A stretch of DNA of 64,000 bases from Mixophyes australis (lineage: Eukaryota; Chordata; Amphibia; Anura; Limnodynastidae), in assembly GCA_036250195.1 (NCBI GenBank), contig JAVHZZ010000003.1, positions 61,894,789 through 61,958,788 of the forward strand. The letters are read 5' to 3'. Below the pieces are notes generated by a model that was given only the letters and a program-made list of their open reading frames with translations, had not been told where the DNA came from and searched no databases. This document shows positions 10,398 through 22,702 of this stretch, in pieces. A program made the position numbers and the translations under genes. Position 1 is the stretch's first letter, and each line of letters opens with the position of its first letter.

Positions 10398-12013
10398 GTA
10401 AGTCAGCCCAACTTGAGAATCAGTCTCTCTTCAGCATATACCGCCTTTGGCTCATTTGTATTCTATAACCACCCGTCACCCTCTGAACAAAGCTTCTGTT
10501 TGATCGCAGCCTTCCCAGTGCATTGTGGTTGAGAATGTCCCTCCTTGTTTCAGTGCTGAGAGCAGAATGTCACATATTGTGTTGAAATGAGTGCAGGTGA
10601 AATGTCATTAGCTGGATCTACAACTGTGAATGTTGTGTTTCTTTATACAAGCTCTTGGGAATAGGTAGAGTGAAGTCATGCTTTCTGGTAGGTTAGAATT
10701 TCTGCAGACAGTTCTGTGTAGTGGGATTTGTTATCTTAACTAAGCTATTTAGAGTTTTTTTTGTAGATAGACAAATATGGATCAGTCAGACAGGACTCAT
10801 TCACATGTGCTGGGGGAAAATGTTTGTCATGTGTTTTTAACATGTTTTCAACAATAGGTTGTTCTAACATTTTAAACACGGTTATTATATGCAGTGGTGG
10901 GCACAACACCATTATTTGACCTATTTTTAATGCGTTAATGCATTTATTAATGTGTAAAAGCTTTAAAAAAGCTAAAGCTGATGAGTGTGAACGAGCCCTC
11001 AAAGTATGTACCTGCTACTGCTGTTACACGATTTCAGCATTTGCAATAACAAATCTATCAGTCCTCTGTAGTGCAGGTTGTCAGATTGCTGGGGTTGCAC
11101 ACAAGGGGTTAATTCAGCAGTACCCAGGTCCTTTTAATTAAGGCTTTGAGACACTGAGCAAGGCTCCAGTAGACTTTGGCAGCCAGTTGTGGACAGGAAG
11201 TGGATGTGAAGTCAGAGCTCCTGGCAGGATTAAGAGGCACAGAGAAGGGGTTAAGCAATTTTTGCGTGAGACTATTTAGGATTAATTCTGCTTTGTACAG
11301 TTCACTATGACAGAGACCCCAATGAGGAAGTTTCAACCAGATTAGTAATTTGTAACATATGGCTTTCCTCCAGTGGACAGAGCTTCGTACAACCCCCCAC
11401 ACTGAACTCTTTGCCTTTCATAGGGCTCCCAGGAACAGCAGTTGTAGAAACAATGAATAGTGCCAGTTCTGGCATGAGGTGGAGAAGCAGACTGGAAATA
11501 ATTTGTTATTATGCATTTTTGCATAGCTATTGGTTATGATCTCACGCATGGACGAGGTGATGGTGCAGATCCTAATGCTGGCTCCTAACCTGCCAGTGAT
11601 CGCGTTCTGCCGATACCAAATGTGCTATTGTGAGAATTTTACTAGCTGTATATATTTGGCAATTTAAATGGACTGTTTATTCATTTACCAGATCAGTTGT
11701 ACTGGTTGGGTTTTTTCTTTTGTTTTTTGTTTTTTCTCTCTCTGGCTTCATGTTTATAGTCTCCCTTAATTTTCTTAATTACACCTCGGCAGAGCGAGAT
11801 ATACATATTGTTTCATATCTCTGCTCCAGTTGTCCATTCACGGATTTCTGTGTGTAAAGTGGGTATGTATGGGGGAAAAATTAGATTTCTGAAGTAGTGG
11901 AACTACAAGCCCCAGCAATGCCCTGACATACCAGCCTTCCTCTGATGTAGAGCAAAGCAGCAAGTAGCATAATCTAAGAGCCATTTGTAGTTTGAGAGGT
12001 AGTGTGTGGTACC

Positions 12014-12021
12014 CATTAACA
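12014..12021. repeat. Left target-site duplication of the hAT element (CATTAACA)
   Basis: An 8-bp direct repeat identical to 12640-12647, exactly flanking the inverted termini at 12022 and 12639. Eight base pairs is the hAT-superfamily target-duplication length. Confidence 0.93.
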
Positions 12022-12639
12022 CAGTGGTCAGGGAACAGGGGTAAATTACTCCAAATGGGGAAAAAATGAAATTCCTGGGGGTAATGCTGCCGAGTCACAT
12101 GCTGTCAGTTGGATTGTAGACCCCTTTAAATGTGAAATTGCGTTGTACCAGAAGAGCCTCAAGGGTTGGCAGAGGCACTTCTTGAGCTTCAATGCAATAA
12201 TGAAGCACGTATTGCATTTGAAAACAAAGCAGATCTGTCATATTTTTGGATGTCAACAGCTGCAAAGGCATTCAAAATTGCACATGAGGAGGCAGTCAAA
12301 AAGTTGCTGCCTTTTGCAACAACCTACCTTTGCAAACAAGGATTTTCCACTCTAACAAACATAAAAACAAAGCGGATAAATCGATTGGACGCTGAAGACT
12401 GTATCCAAATGGCTCTGACATCAAAATGCCCCAATATTGATGCTCTCGTATCAAAAATGAAGCAACATCATTTCTCCAAAACCTGAAGTTGAAGCTTTCA
12501 AAGAAATTTTGAATAAATTCAATAAAATTTTTAATTCCAATAATTAACATACGATTTCCTTCCTTTCAAATCAAGGTGGTAACGTTGGCGTATCTAAATA
12601 TATTTGGGGGTAAAAGGTGTAAAAGTTCCCTGACCCCTG
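12022..12639 (+). mobile_element. Compact hAT transposon (618 bp), internally deleted, carrying the transposase C-terminus
   Basis: The termini are CAGTGGTCAGGGAAC on the left and GTTCCCTGACCCCTG on the right, an inverted pair with few mismatches. They are flanked by a perfect 8-bp duplication CATTAACA. The interior holds only the 3' end of a hAT transposase gene (see the pseudogene entry). It is therefore a non-autonomous deletion derivative. The intact duplication and alignable ends suggest it is younger than most other elements here. Confidence 0.93.
12115..12486 (+). pseudogene. hAT transposase C-terminal fragment
   Basis: The open frame from about 12139 to the stop at 12484-12486 includes KADLSYFWMS, LLPFATTYLCKQGFST and LTNIKTKRINRLDAEDCIQM. 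This is the pattern of the C-terminal dimerisation region of hAT transposases related to the vertebrate ZBED/FAM200-type domesticated proteins. Just upstream (about 12115-12150) a second frame reads PFKCEIAL-like residues that should precede it, so one frameshift is present. The catalytic N-terminal part and the zinc finger are absent, so it cannot encode active transposase. Confidence 0.85.
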
Positions 12640-12647
12640 CATTAACA
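12640..12647. repeat. Right target-site duplication of the hAT element (CATTAACA)
   Basis: Identical to 12014-12021; see the element entry. Confidence 0.93.
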
Positions 12648-15204
12648 TATAGTTATATTACCTTAAAGCTATGCACTGGCAGTCACCTGTGGTCTGTGCT
12701 TACTTGGCCCCCATGTTTTGTTTTGTTTTGTTTCAGCCCTGCTGTGAGGAGATGGATAGGATTTCTGCCATTCAGTTCTCCAAAGGTGTCCTCAATTACC
12801 AGTGTGCACTCTATAAAATGATATTCACACTATGGCATGAGCACATACACAACACAACCAGTAGTTGAGAAGAGACATAAATAAGTTTGTTGCAAGTAAC
12901 CGATGAGAGGTTATCTTGGTAACAGGAAACATCTGTAGGCTGCAGGAAAGGAGTTACAATGTGGGATCACTCAGCTGGGACAATGAATGGCCCCCTGATT
13001 GAGATAGGACTCTATTATGACATAATAGATTTCCTGCCTGATGGTCCAAACATCACTGAGTGCGAGGACCGTAGTCAAGGTTTGTTTTCTAACCAACAAT
13101 ATGACGACAGCGATGTGGTGTCCAAATAAGGATTCCAAAAATATTGCCATACTAATTCCAGTATCATGGGTGAACATAAAGAAGCACAACTTAGAAGCTT
13201 GTTTAACACGTGTGTAAGTGCAGCATGCCGTTCTACAGGGTCTTTTGTTATAGGAATATTTGATCCAAAATGGGCAGTCAGCCAGTGTGTCCTGGAGAGC
13301 CATGCCTGGAATTGCAATGTTTAGTGCAGGGATGAGCATGGTCAAACCAGGTAGCAGCTCCTCATGAGATTCTTGAGGGACGATGGTAGGTCCATAATAC
13401 CAGGTAATTAGACCCCCCCCCCCCTTTGTGAAATTCGGTCATAGTGGGTAATCTGTGAGCCCAGGCAGATTAAACCTGCTGTGCATTTGGGCATGACACT
13501 GTGGCATCACGATGCGTAAATTCAGGTTTTATCAAAGTCAATATTTTCACTGTTTATTACTCCACTCAGTAACAGCACATCAATTATGCTTTATCATGCA
13601 ATCTTCTGCCCTGATATGCCGCTAACTATACTGCAGTTTAATATTTGTCCTGTAATAGCTTGCCATGGCCTGCTTTGCATGCCTGCAGATACTTGCCGTC
13701 TTCTGTTCTTTGTATGCGTCACTGCAATATGATTTCAGAAATTGTGGAGAGTAACTAAAACATTGGTGAATTGCATCCAGTATACCGTTTTCTAGGACAA
13801 ATTTGGCCCTACACTGTGCCACCAATCAGAAGCAGGTGATGAAACTGTTTAGAATCCAGAAGCTGCAAGTGCTGCTGGTATTTGAGCTGTCTAGAGGGGG
13901 AGGAAAGGCAGTGGTGGGAAATGGATACATTTGCATATAACATATGGGACATAATGCACATATGTTGAGGGAGACAGAACATTGGGGGTGGGGGGGTAGA
14001 AGCTTTACTATGTAACCTGGCACTTCTGCACAATTTGTGTATGTAGCAAATTTGAAAGTTGTGAGTGTGGTCCTAGAGATGAGCTGAGCTTCGGAAGCAG
14101 AGAGGCTATTCAGAATGTTGGATTAATCACAGTTTCAACCATTGTGACAAGAGGACAATGTCATGGGCATATAATTCTTTGTAGTTAGGGGAGGTGGTCA
14201 CCGGTGGTGTTGGAAGTCTCCAAATTCATAGATTTATTTGGATACTGATTGTTCACATTACCAATATAAAGCTGGAAAAAAATGTTTGCATTCTGTCCTA
14301 AGTATTACTATATGGTCTTAAATTCATATCTGTTTTAACAGCAATCAAAACCACCATGTAAAACTAACATTTATTACTAAACTGAACAATATACATGAAA
14401 TAACTTGAGTGCTTATATTTAACTAAATGCGTCCATGCTGTTTCACTCCTCTGCAGCAGGTTGCCATGTAAGAGGGAGGTGCATCTCTAACTGCATAGAC
14501 AGCGTTTGAGTGACTGCTTTGTATACCTGCTGAGCAGAAATGTACAGTGTGGATTCTTACACACAGACCAGTTAACTCAATTTTTATTTTTTTTTACTTG
14601 TTTGAGATCATATGCCCTTTGGATGGGGATTCTACTGTCTGTATTGCAGTGTGACATTAATACTTTTGACCAGATGCACTTTCTATATTCAGCTCAACCC
14701 TGAGTAATGTATTTTACCACCGTCTCTCATGTCTACTTTAATGTGCAATTATGGCTTTAAATGTGTGGCTGTTAAAAAGCATATTTTGCCTGAATATACA
14801 TTAAACTTATGGTGTTATGGGTTGTGTTTCTAGGCATTTAAACGCTACAGTGTTCTGGATAAAGCACAATTATTCTTTAGATAACCATTATTTGGGACAT
14901 TCCCTTGCTTAGGTTGTGCACAGTGCTTTAATATGTTACAGTAATCACATTTTTCATCCACACGCAGGCGAAGCTTTACCTCATTAGAGCGCATTTTACA
15001 TGTGGGATGTCTTAGTGTTTTCCATAAAGTACACAGGAGGCTTGCAATGTATACAAATTTACAATGGGATGCTCTCTACATATTCCCTTATTTTTTTCAT
15101 TACCTTTAACACTTCATTTACAATGACATGTCCACATCTAGTTAGAGTTGGTGACACTGTTAATATTAAGTAAAGCGAAGCATTTTGAACCCACATATTG
15201 CATT

Positions 15205-15340
15205 GTGTGCAATGTGTGTGCCACATATTGAATGTGACTTGTAGTTTTTTTGGTCCAACGTATATGCATTTGAATGCTCTTTATTATACAATTTCTATAA
15301 ATTGTGACATTTTATTTTGTTTCATATTTGTTTTGATATG
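15205..15340. repeat. Dispersed AT-rich repeat, copy 1
   Basis: The blocks 'gacttgtagttttttt', 'tatatgcatttgaatgctct' and 'tttctataaattgtgacatt' reappear in the same order at 26300-26405. The class is unknown. Confidence 0.6.
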
Positions 15341-17883
15341 ATATTTGAGGATAGGCCTTTACTGTGTCATGACTGTATGTAATGTCACATTAAGGGATAT
15401 TACCCACTATCGTTTGAATTCTCTCTGAAAATCTAATTTGTACTATGCGTCCATACCCATTTGTGTTCATATTTGAGTGTCTGTTTATTTTGGTCACTCC
15501 TTGTTCCTTTGTCACCCTGGTACCCACAGCCATGTATTTGTTTGTATCTTTACTGTGTGCATGACACCAATTATGAGTGTAAAGACTTTATTTAAGTAGT
15601 CCAATTGCTTGCAGGTGTTTATATTGCTGCTAATCTGTGTGACAAATGGTCAGGTGCGAGAGCCTGAAACCTTGGAAGGAAACCAAGGGCTTGTCTTTAA
15701 TTCATTGAATATTCGTTTATTCATTTTTTTTTTAGTGCCACAGTTTAACTTGTATTTGCTACACTGATTTCACACTTGCTGAGGGGTTCCTGACATATAT
15801 TTGTTACTTTGTAAAGAACATTACTTGAACTTAAAGTTGGACCTTGAAAATTGTGGAGACTTATGTTTAAACATTTATGACCAGTATTTGTGGAATATGC
15901 TTTCCACCTGTCTATAGGCAACATTGCTGTTTATATTTTGCTGTGAGGTACGCTCCTAGAAGCAGACCTTTCTCTGCTTTATTATATAAATTGAATCATT
16001 TGCAATAAATGGTATTATGCTATGATTTTATTTTTTTGTGCACGTGTTTTATTGCTGGAGTCCACAGTGGAGACGGATCCCGTGTTCCCCACCAGGAATT
16101 TGGTTGATGTGCAGATTTTAAAGAAACAATCTTGTAAGCACATACCCTACGGGGACCCCCTAACGTGGTTATCCACTAATTGGCCACCCAGAACACATTT
16201 GGAAGAGGGATCACCTTTGAGGACATCTTTAATATCCCCATATAAATATTGGGACTTTACTGCTCTATGTATATTTTCTTCTTATGTTACAGCTATCCAT
16301 GTTAGATGCTGACATTCTTATGTATGTAAACCTTTCAGCGCTGTGAGTTATCATTTTCCTTGTCATACATGTTTTTGGGGAGCAGGTGGCTCTTTATATG
16401 TTGACTCAGGCTGCTTTTTGGCGATACATCAGCGCCCATTCTTGATTACACTGCTTTATGATTATGTTTAAACATTGTAATCTATTTTCTGTTCTAATAG
16501 TCTGAATTTTATAACTGTTTCTATATCGCATTGTTAGTCTAGATCAATTGTGAACAACTGGCTGCCCTCACGAGTGAGTAACTGACTATGTTTTACGAAG
16601 TTAACTAATGAGCCTTAGGTACATGTTGCTGCTACGATTCAGTAAAACTAGAATGTGCATTTGGAAATGATCTAAAGGAAAAACTGGGTGTATACAGCGC
16701 TGAAAAGTGAGAGTACATCAGGTGTATATCAATTGATGTATATCAATAGATTGAATAAAAATAATATCCAAGGCAAGATTAAAATATAACAGTTTATTCA
16801 CTCATAACAAACATATAAAAAAAACCTATAAAAATATAGGGGCATACACAATACTGAGTGCATATATATGCATAGATATAACCCTATTCGAAATGGGTTA
16901 AATAATGGTCCGACTAGCACTGTAATTAGGTGTCAATCATGAAACCATAACAGACCTTGATAGGTCCAAACAAGTATCAAGGTGAAACGCCAATATAATA
17001 TCCTTTAATAAATTTGCAAATAGCATGGGATTAATAGTCTTATAGTCCAGAGTGTCTCACTGCCCGGAGATAATAGCATTTGTCCGAAGGCATGCTGAAA
17101 AGTACAGATGTTAGCATCAACTTGCACTTACATATCTGATCATTCACAGTGATCTCTGTTCCGATCACAGCTCATCTCCTCTCTCTGTCTCCAGCCGATC
17201 GACTCAATATTGAAGTAGGTGCGCACCGATTGTCCAGATACAACTGCCCTTCACAAAAAATAGTTCTTCTCAAGTTTGCAGACCGTATCGAATAGATAAG
17301 GCCATGGCAGCATCGTTAATGTTTTAGACAATTAGTCCGATATGTTTGCACAACAGGTCGGACACAATGTAGCACGGCAACGCGTTTCGTCCACCCTGCT
17401 TGTGGACTTTTTCAAGCCTTTTATTCGCATTACGTAGCATGCCTATATATTTATATATATATAACATTATGTATATTGCTAAATATCATCTTTTCACATA
17501 CTGAATCTTGTATCAGATATAGTTGGGGAAAAAAAAAAGAGAAAAAACTCATTTAACCTACACTCAACATTAATAATGTAAAACCATTTGTCAGTGTTGT
17601 GTTGTTCATTCTAAACAGTTATCATTAAACGATAGTATGGGCATGATCATTGTCATTGAATTCAATTGTCTCATTTAGACCTGGAAATAAGGTCTGAAGT
17701 TTAAAAATCCACATAACTTCACCACGGCACAATTTCCTGTAACTATCTCTCCCCCCCAACCGTAGCAATGATTTTCTCCAACCCTATAAGTTTAATTCTG
17801 GATGGATCCCTCTTATGTTTCTCAGTGAAATGTCTTGAAAGTCCATGTGTCATAACACCTTTGAAAAATAGGTTCAGAGTACA

Positions 17884-18123
17884 TCAAACAAATATTACTA
17901 AAGGGCGAGTGGTTCTGCCCACATACTGAAGGCTGCAGGGGCATTTCAGTACATAAATTACACGGTTAATAAATTGGGAGATTTTATATTCAGTACCATT
18001 AGTGGTTGACTTAACCTCTTTTATTCCATTTTCAATGTGCTTGCAAGTGAGGCAAGCATTTTTATTACACCTAAAGCAACCATTCAGTCGATCTGGTATC
18101 CATGTCCTCTCTGAAAACTTCAA
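17884..18123 (-). pseudogene. GIY-YIG endonuclease remnant of the Penelope-like element
   Basis: The frame reads CNKNACLTCKHI, then VIYVLKCPCSLQYVGRTTRP near its end. It preserves the Cys-rich stretch and the 'YVLxC...YVGxTxRP' GIY-YIG signature. The domain is cut short at 17884 by a stop or frameshift before the rest of the nuclease. Confidence 0.85.
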
Positions 18124-18419
18124 TTTGAGGTCTTAGAAAACTTGGGACCAGAAGGCACTTCAAAATGTAATTTTTTTTTTTTAACACAATTTTTGGTTCA
18201 TATCCTACCACATTCCGTAAAACATTATCATTTTGTAGGATCTTATCATTATCTCTGATTTTCTTAACTCTAAGATTTACTGTTGAATTTTAAAATGAAT
18301 GGGAGATTATCATCTTTCCATGTTTTCCTCTTTTCCCTTTGATTCTTGGGAACCAGTAATTGATCTGTTTTTATTCTGTGCTGATTGTTTGGCTTCCTCA
18401 ATCAATGTTTTAGGGTAAC

Positions 18420-19440
18420 CTATCTATAAAATTTTGTTGTAAAATATTGGCCTGAGTCTGAAAGTCTTCTAGTTGTACAGTTTCTATGTATTGTGTTCAT
18501 CTGTCCCTTAGGGATATTATCTAACCAGGGTCGATAATGACCACTATTATAGTGAAGATATACATTTGAATCCACCAATTTTTGATAATTGGTGAATATA
18601 ATTTTGTAATCTTGAACAAGTATGTCACATCCAGAAAATGTATCTGTTGAGCTATATTGATAAGTAAATTTCAAATTATGATTGAGTTCAAAAACGCAAC
18701 AAACTGTAGTGCCAATTCATATCCACCTTCCCATATAATAAATAGATCATCAACATAACGGCCATAGAGCACCTTTTCACCCCGAATGGCCTGCCCCACT
18801 GGTAGCGTTCCTCGCAAGCCGCCCCCTCCTCCCCAATGTAAAGGTTGGCATAACTCAGTGCAAACCTGGTGCCCATGACCATTCCCATCAACTAAATATA
18901 CCATGGAGTCAAAATGAATTGTATTGCCATAAGAAGAAAATAATTGTGATTAGCCCAAGTTTGTTCATCACTTCCCGATACGCTTTTGATGGCTTCCAAC
19001 CCTTCTTTATGTGGAATATTAGTGGGAAAGCTTGTACATCTAGGGTCAAAAATGCCAAACCAGCTATCCATTGAACATTTTGTATTAATTTAAGAATAGG
19101 CATGGTATCTCTAATATGAGATCTCTGCATAGTAACATATTTCTGGAGATAATGATCTACATAGGAGGAAAGATTCGACGTAAGTGAACCTAGACCTGAG
19201 ATAATAGGTCTACCGGATGGATGAGTGAGGATGTGTAGGAACCAAAAAAACACTCACCCATTGTGATAATACCTTCAACTAAAGCATCATCCAGAAGGGA
19301 ATTCAATGGTACTTGAAATATCGTAGTGGGATCCTTTTTCAATAAACAGTAAAACGTAGAGTCTTGTAACTGTCGCATTGCCTCCTTAATATAATATGTT
19401 CTATTCAGAATAACTATTCCTCCTCCCCCTTGTCAGTCTG
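18420..19440 (-). pseudogene. Reverse transcriptase remnant of the Penelope-like element
   Basis: Successive frames cover the RT fingers (DKGGGGIVILN, GRPIISGLGSL), palm (MGTRFALSYANLYIGE and YVDDLFIIW) and thumb (HYRPWLDNIPKGQ, RRNCT). The YVDD catalytic pair is intact, but at least two frameshifts separate the blocks, so no functional enzyme is encoded. Confidence 0.88.
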
Positions 19441-19449
19441 TTTGACAGT
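19438..19449. repeat. Target duplication, left copy (ctgtttgacagt)
   Basis: A 12-bp direct repeat identical to 20274-20285. In the Penelope frame both copies encode the same TVKQ-region sequence, as expected if one was generated by insertion between them. Confidence 0.85.
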
Positions 19450-20273
19450 TTGAGGTTATGGGTAACTGACGTCAACATTGACGTCATACCTGGAAGTGGA
19501 GCCAGCGAGCGGTGGTGCCGCTAGCGCTCTGAGACTACTGACTGTGTGTCTTTTGTTTTGAATTCACTAAGCGCTTGATGCATATTTGGCTAGGGAATCC
19601 ATGACATGCGGTATATTAGTTAATTCACTCACATTGATGGTATCATATCAATGTTGTTGTTATTAAGGGACTTCTAATACTAAACCTATGGCATATACCG
19701 ATCTGTGATATTTTTTCACCTGTTTTTTGCCAATCCCCATTAATTATCATTTAGCATGGGGCTGACATTTTAGGATATCTCTGGCAAGAGCGCTTCACAC
19801 ATATCTTAGCTAGGCCATCATAGGCGTTTGCCACAGTCATTTGGGGCGCTTATACCAGGTCATATAGATGTTCTACTCTGTCCTATTATCAGATATGGAC
19901 ACCTAGAGAAATGTATTTTCATATTACCTGGCTCCACTATCCCTAATTTTTAATACACATTGCTTTATTTTCTTTTCACTATATTCTATCTGTTTTTAAA
20001 TATTTCACTTTCTTACCAATGAGGTTATATACCATCATCTAGATGGATATGTTTTCTATTTATCAATAAAGGCTTTTTGCCCGTAACTATTTAGTGGTAA
20101 TTATTGAATTACCCTTTCAATGTGGATAGGAGTGCTTCCAAAACCCTTCTTTTTCTGATCCCTTTTTATGCTCTATTATGGTAGGGAGCACCCCCTCGTT
20201 TATGTAGACTGTGATTTCTATATATTTTGAGGTATATCCTAGCTCTGTGCAGGACATTATACAATTTCTTGAG
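19450..20273. mobile_element. 824-bp insertion nested in the Penelope-like element
   Basis: The insert interrupts the coding sequence between ...SLLTVKQ and ...KQTDKGG, and a 12-bp direct repeat flanks it. No domain was recognised. It contains AATAAAGG at about 20067 on the plus strand. There are no long inverted ends. A 12-bp duplication of this kind fits target-primed retrotransposition (LINE- or Penelope-type) better than a cut-and-paste element, but the family is unknown. Confidence 0.75.
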
Positions 20274-20285
20274 CTGTTTGACAGT
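20274..20285. repeat. Target duplication, right copy (ctgtttgacagt)
   Basis: Identical to 19438-19449; see the nested insertion. Confidence 0.85.
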
Positions 20286-22238
20286 GAGTAATGAGTCCTC
20301 TTGAAGGTCTTTAAGGGCCTTCCTTTCTCTTGTAGACATTCTTTATCCCCATGGCCTTCCTCCCAATTGACACACCGTTCTTGCAAAGATCCCTAAAATC
20401 CCTTAGGGTATCCTGGTAAAAGACCTGAATTCTGATTTCTTTTTAAATCTTGGCACCTCTGTGCATGTAACCTGACTCGAGATATTAAATATAGGGCTTT
20501 CCTGCATACTGACATTTTCCACATTATTTTCTTCCCATAAGTTTTCTAATAAAATTAGACCTTCAGAATCCCCAGAATCTGACACAATTGGATTTCCCTC
20601 TTTTTAGGCTTTTATGTAGTTTTTTAGATGCTAAATATCGTTGCCTCCATAGGGCTCTCGTATTTTTGTGTATGATGTGCTCACCTGGTATGTCAGAGGG
20701 CCTACATAAGTATGTGCTCTTAATACCTCAATCCACATCACTCCTAAGCTGCTCGGTTTTCTGGGCATAGTGTGCATACAGATGTGAAGGCATGATTGTC
20801 TCCCACCAACACAAATGTTTTTTTGGCTAGATAAGTTGGCTTATTTTCAAATATAGTCTTACCTGTTGGACTATTGCATGTCATTTTTTAAAAAATGTGT
20901 CAACAGGTGTGAATTATTAATTTACCTGCCTCAAATTAGACATGCACAATACCTATTGACTGCATCCATCAGTATATCTCCTCCCATTTGGCTCCTGCTG
21001 CCTCACTTTACTTCTCCTGCTGCCTCACTTTACTTCTCCTGCCTCCCATCCTCCTGCCCACCCTGCCTCTGGGGATGTTCAGGTCCATTCTCCTTTCTTC
21101 ATTGTCATTGTAGGTCAATTCCACCCTTTATCTCATTGTAGATATGCACGAGCTTCCCTGGCCAAGATCTTCAGTCCCTGGAATTTGTGTACTGAGGCTG
21201 CTGATTCCAGAACTTTGGATAACCCAGTGTTATGACCTTACTTGCAGTAGGACGGGGTATAACGTACATGCCAAATATGGCCAGAAATCAGAATGCAGCA
21301 GTCTCAACACTACTATGACGGGAAGGTCCCTTTCTGCTGCTTAGTTTTATATGCAGTTCTGGGTAGGATAGTGTAAATACTATAAAATGTTGTGCAGAAC
21401 TTATACAAGTTGTAATTGTACCAAGGTGGTTTTCTATAGCTCTCTAGCTTCATCTTCAGGTTTAGTACAAAGGTAAATGACCTTTTATAAATAAGACTTA
21501 AGACAATCTTCTAGGTAGTTATATTAAACTACTAAAAAGAACTTAAATATTATTTGCTTGCCTGGATTGTTCCTGTATCTTCTGTAGCATTCACAGATGT
21601 ATATTCAAAAGTCCTATTACTGCATCATAGCTTGGTAAGTGATTGGGCTAATTGGTCGCAGATTGTGGCATGTATGGGCCCAAAATGACAGGGGTCTTTC
21701 CATCCTTCTGCATGCATATTTGTTGCTGTGGACACTTGTCACCACACTTGGAAAAAGTCTATTGATCTGAGTATGCAGTGTGTTACTCACTAGGGTTTAA
21801 CTAGTATTGTGCTGTATTCTTCATTCATATCAATGGACTACTCATTCCTATGACCCTTTTAATTCCATGGAGTTGTACTCTACATGGACAGACCCCAAGG
21901 AAATGAATTAACCATTGACATGAATGGACCTGCATAGTGTGGGAATTGTCTAAAACCTCTTGCGATTGGCCGAGCAGCTATTGACACTCCTGGCTAGTTA
22001 ATTTTTCTCTCATTTTGCAGTGCAGCTCCAAGCAGAGCAGTTTGTCTTGTTTCTTATGGATTATTTATTTGCAGTGGTTTTCTATTTTGGGTTACAAGAA
22101 TAATTTTATTATTGGTGAACAATGGTTTGGGGAGTATTACTTTCGTTGTTATAATCTGTTTTTATTTCCATTTTATTACTACCTTGATTTTGCTGTGACA
22201 AGGGTTCACCATGTCTAATCTATATCAGATTGTTCACC

Positions 22239-22702
22239 TGTAAGTGTCAGATTATCAGTTATGAGCTCATCAGCTGGAGAGAATTAAATACACTGCATGG
22301 TTTGAGTGTACAAATAAACTCTGCTTTATTAGTTACAAGTTCCTATCTATATAGCAAAAATCACATATTACAGAAAACTACGCCCCAAAAGGTTTTAACC
22401 ACTCATGTTCCCTTCACACAGATGTTAGTATATTCTCTCATTATCCACACTAGAACTCCCCAGGAAGGGGGGTGCTGGCTTATCTCCTGTCTGGTATGTC
22501 CAAGGTTATAAGCTTTAGCCTTGCAAATAATGAATTACTCCTACAAAACAGGTGCATCTAATTGTATTTAAGCTATAACAGAACAAAATGGCTATTAGGC
22601 AACAAGATGGCGTCAGCTTAGCAAAATCACATTTCTCAACCACACTGAGGGTTTCCTGGGAAACAGACTGGCCTGTCTAGCCTGGGGCTCCCACTGTATA
22701 CA
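22239..22702 (-). mobile_element. Candidate solo LTR (464 bp) of an LTR retroelement
   Basis: The unit has TGTA...TACA termini. On the minus strand it contains an AATAAA signal (plus-strand TTTATT at 22325-22330) in the right part of the unit, followed by a pyrimidine-rich U5-like end. A CAAGATGGCG motif of the kind seen in retroviral-type LTR promoters lies upstream of the signal. I found no primer-binding site, no internal region and no clear target duplication, so it is a solo-LTR candidate only. Confidence 0.5.

Larger units (their letters stand above)
16677..20640 (-). mobile_element. Penelope-like retroelement (degraded), interrupted by an insertion
   Basis: Read on the minus strand, the order is: a basic N-terminal region (20640-20400), KALKDLQEDSLLTVKQ (about 20350-20275), an 824-bp insertion, TDKGGGGIVILN...YYIKEAMRQL (about 19440-19380), and GRPIISGLGSLTSNLSSYVD (about 19220-19160). 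The RT catalytic motif YVDDLFIIW follows (YVDD at 18746-18757), then RPWLDNIPKGQ and RRNC (about 18550-18480), and a GIY-YIG-type end (17884-18123). This is the domain order of Penelope-like elements: RT with a C-terminal GIY-YIG endonuclease. Frameshifts and stops are frequent. The 3' region (17880-16677) contains ACGCGTTTCG at 17380-17389, a motif I associate with such elements. The outer ends are approximate. Confidence 0.88.

Noticed and set aside
12971..13345. 124-codon minus-strand frame
   Set aside because: No domain, no supporting neighbours, intronic position opposite to NCK1.
18671..18904. YVDD-containing frame considered as a retroviral or LTR-type RT
   Set aside because: Surrounding motifs (GRPIISGLGSL, WLDNIPKGQ, downstream GIY-YIG) fit Penelope-like elements, not retroviruses.
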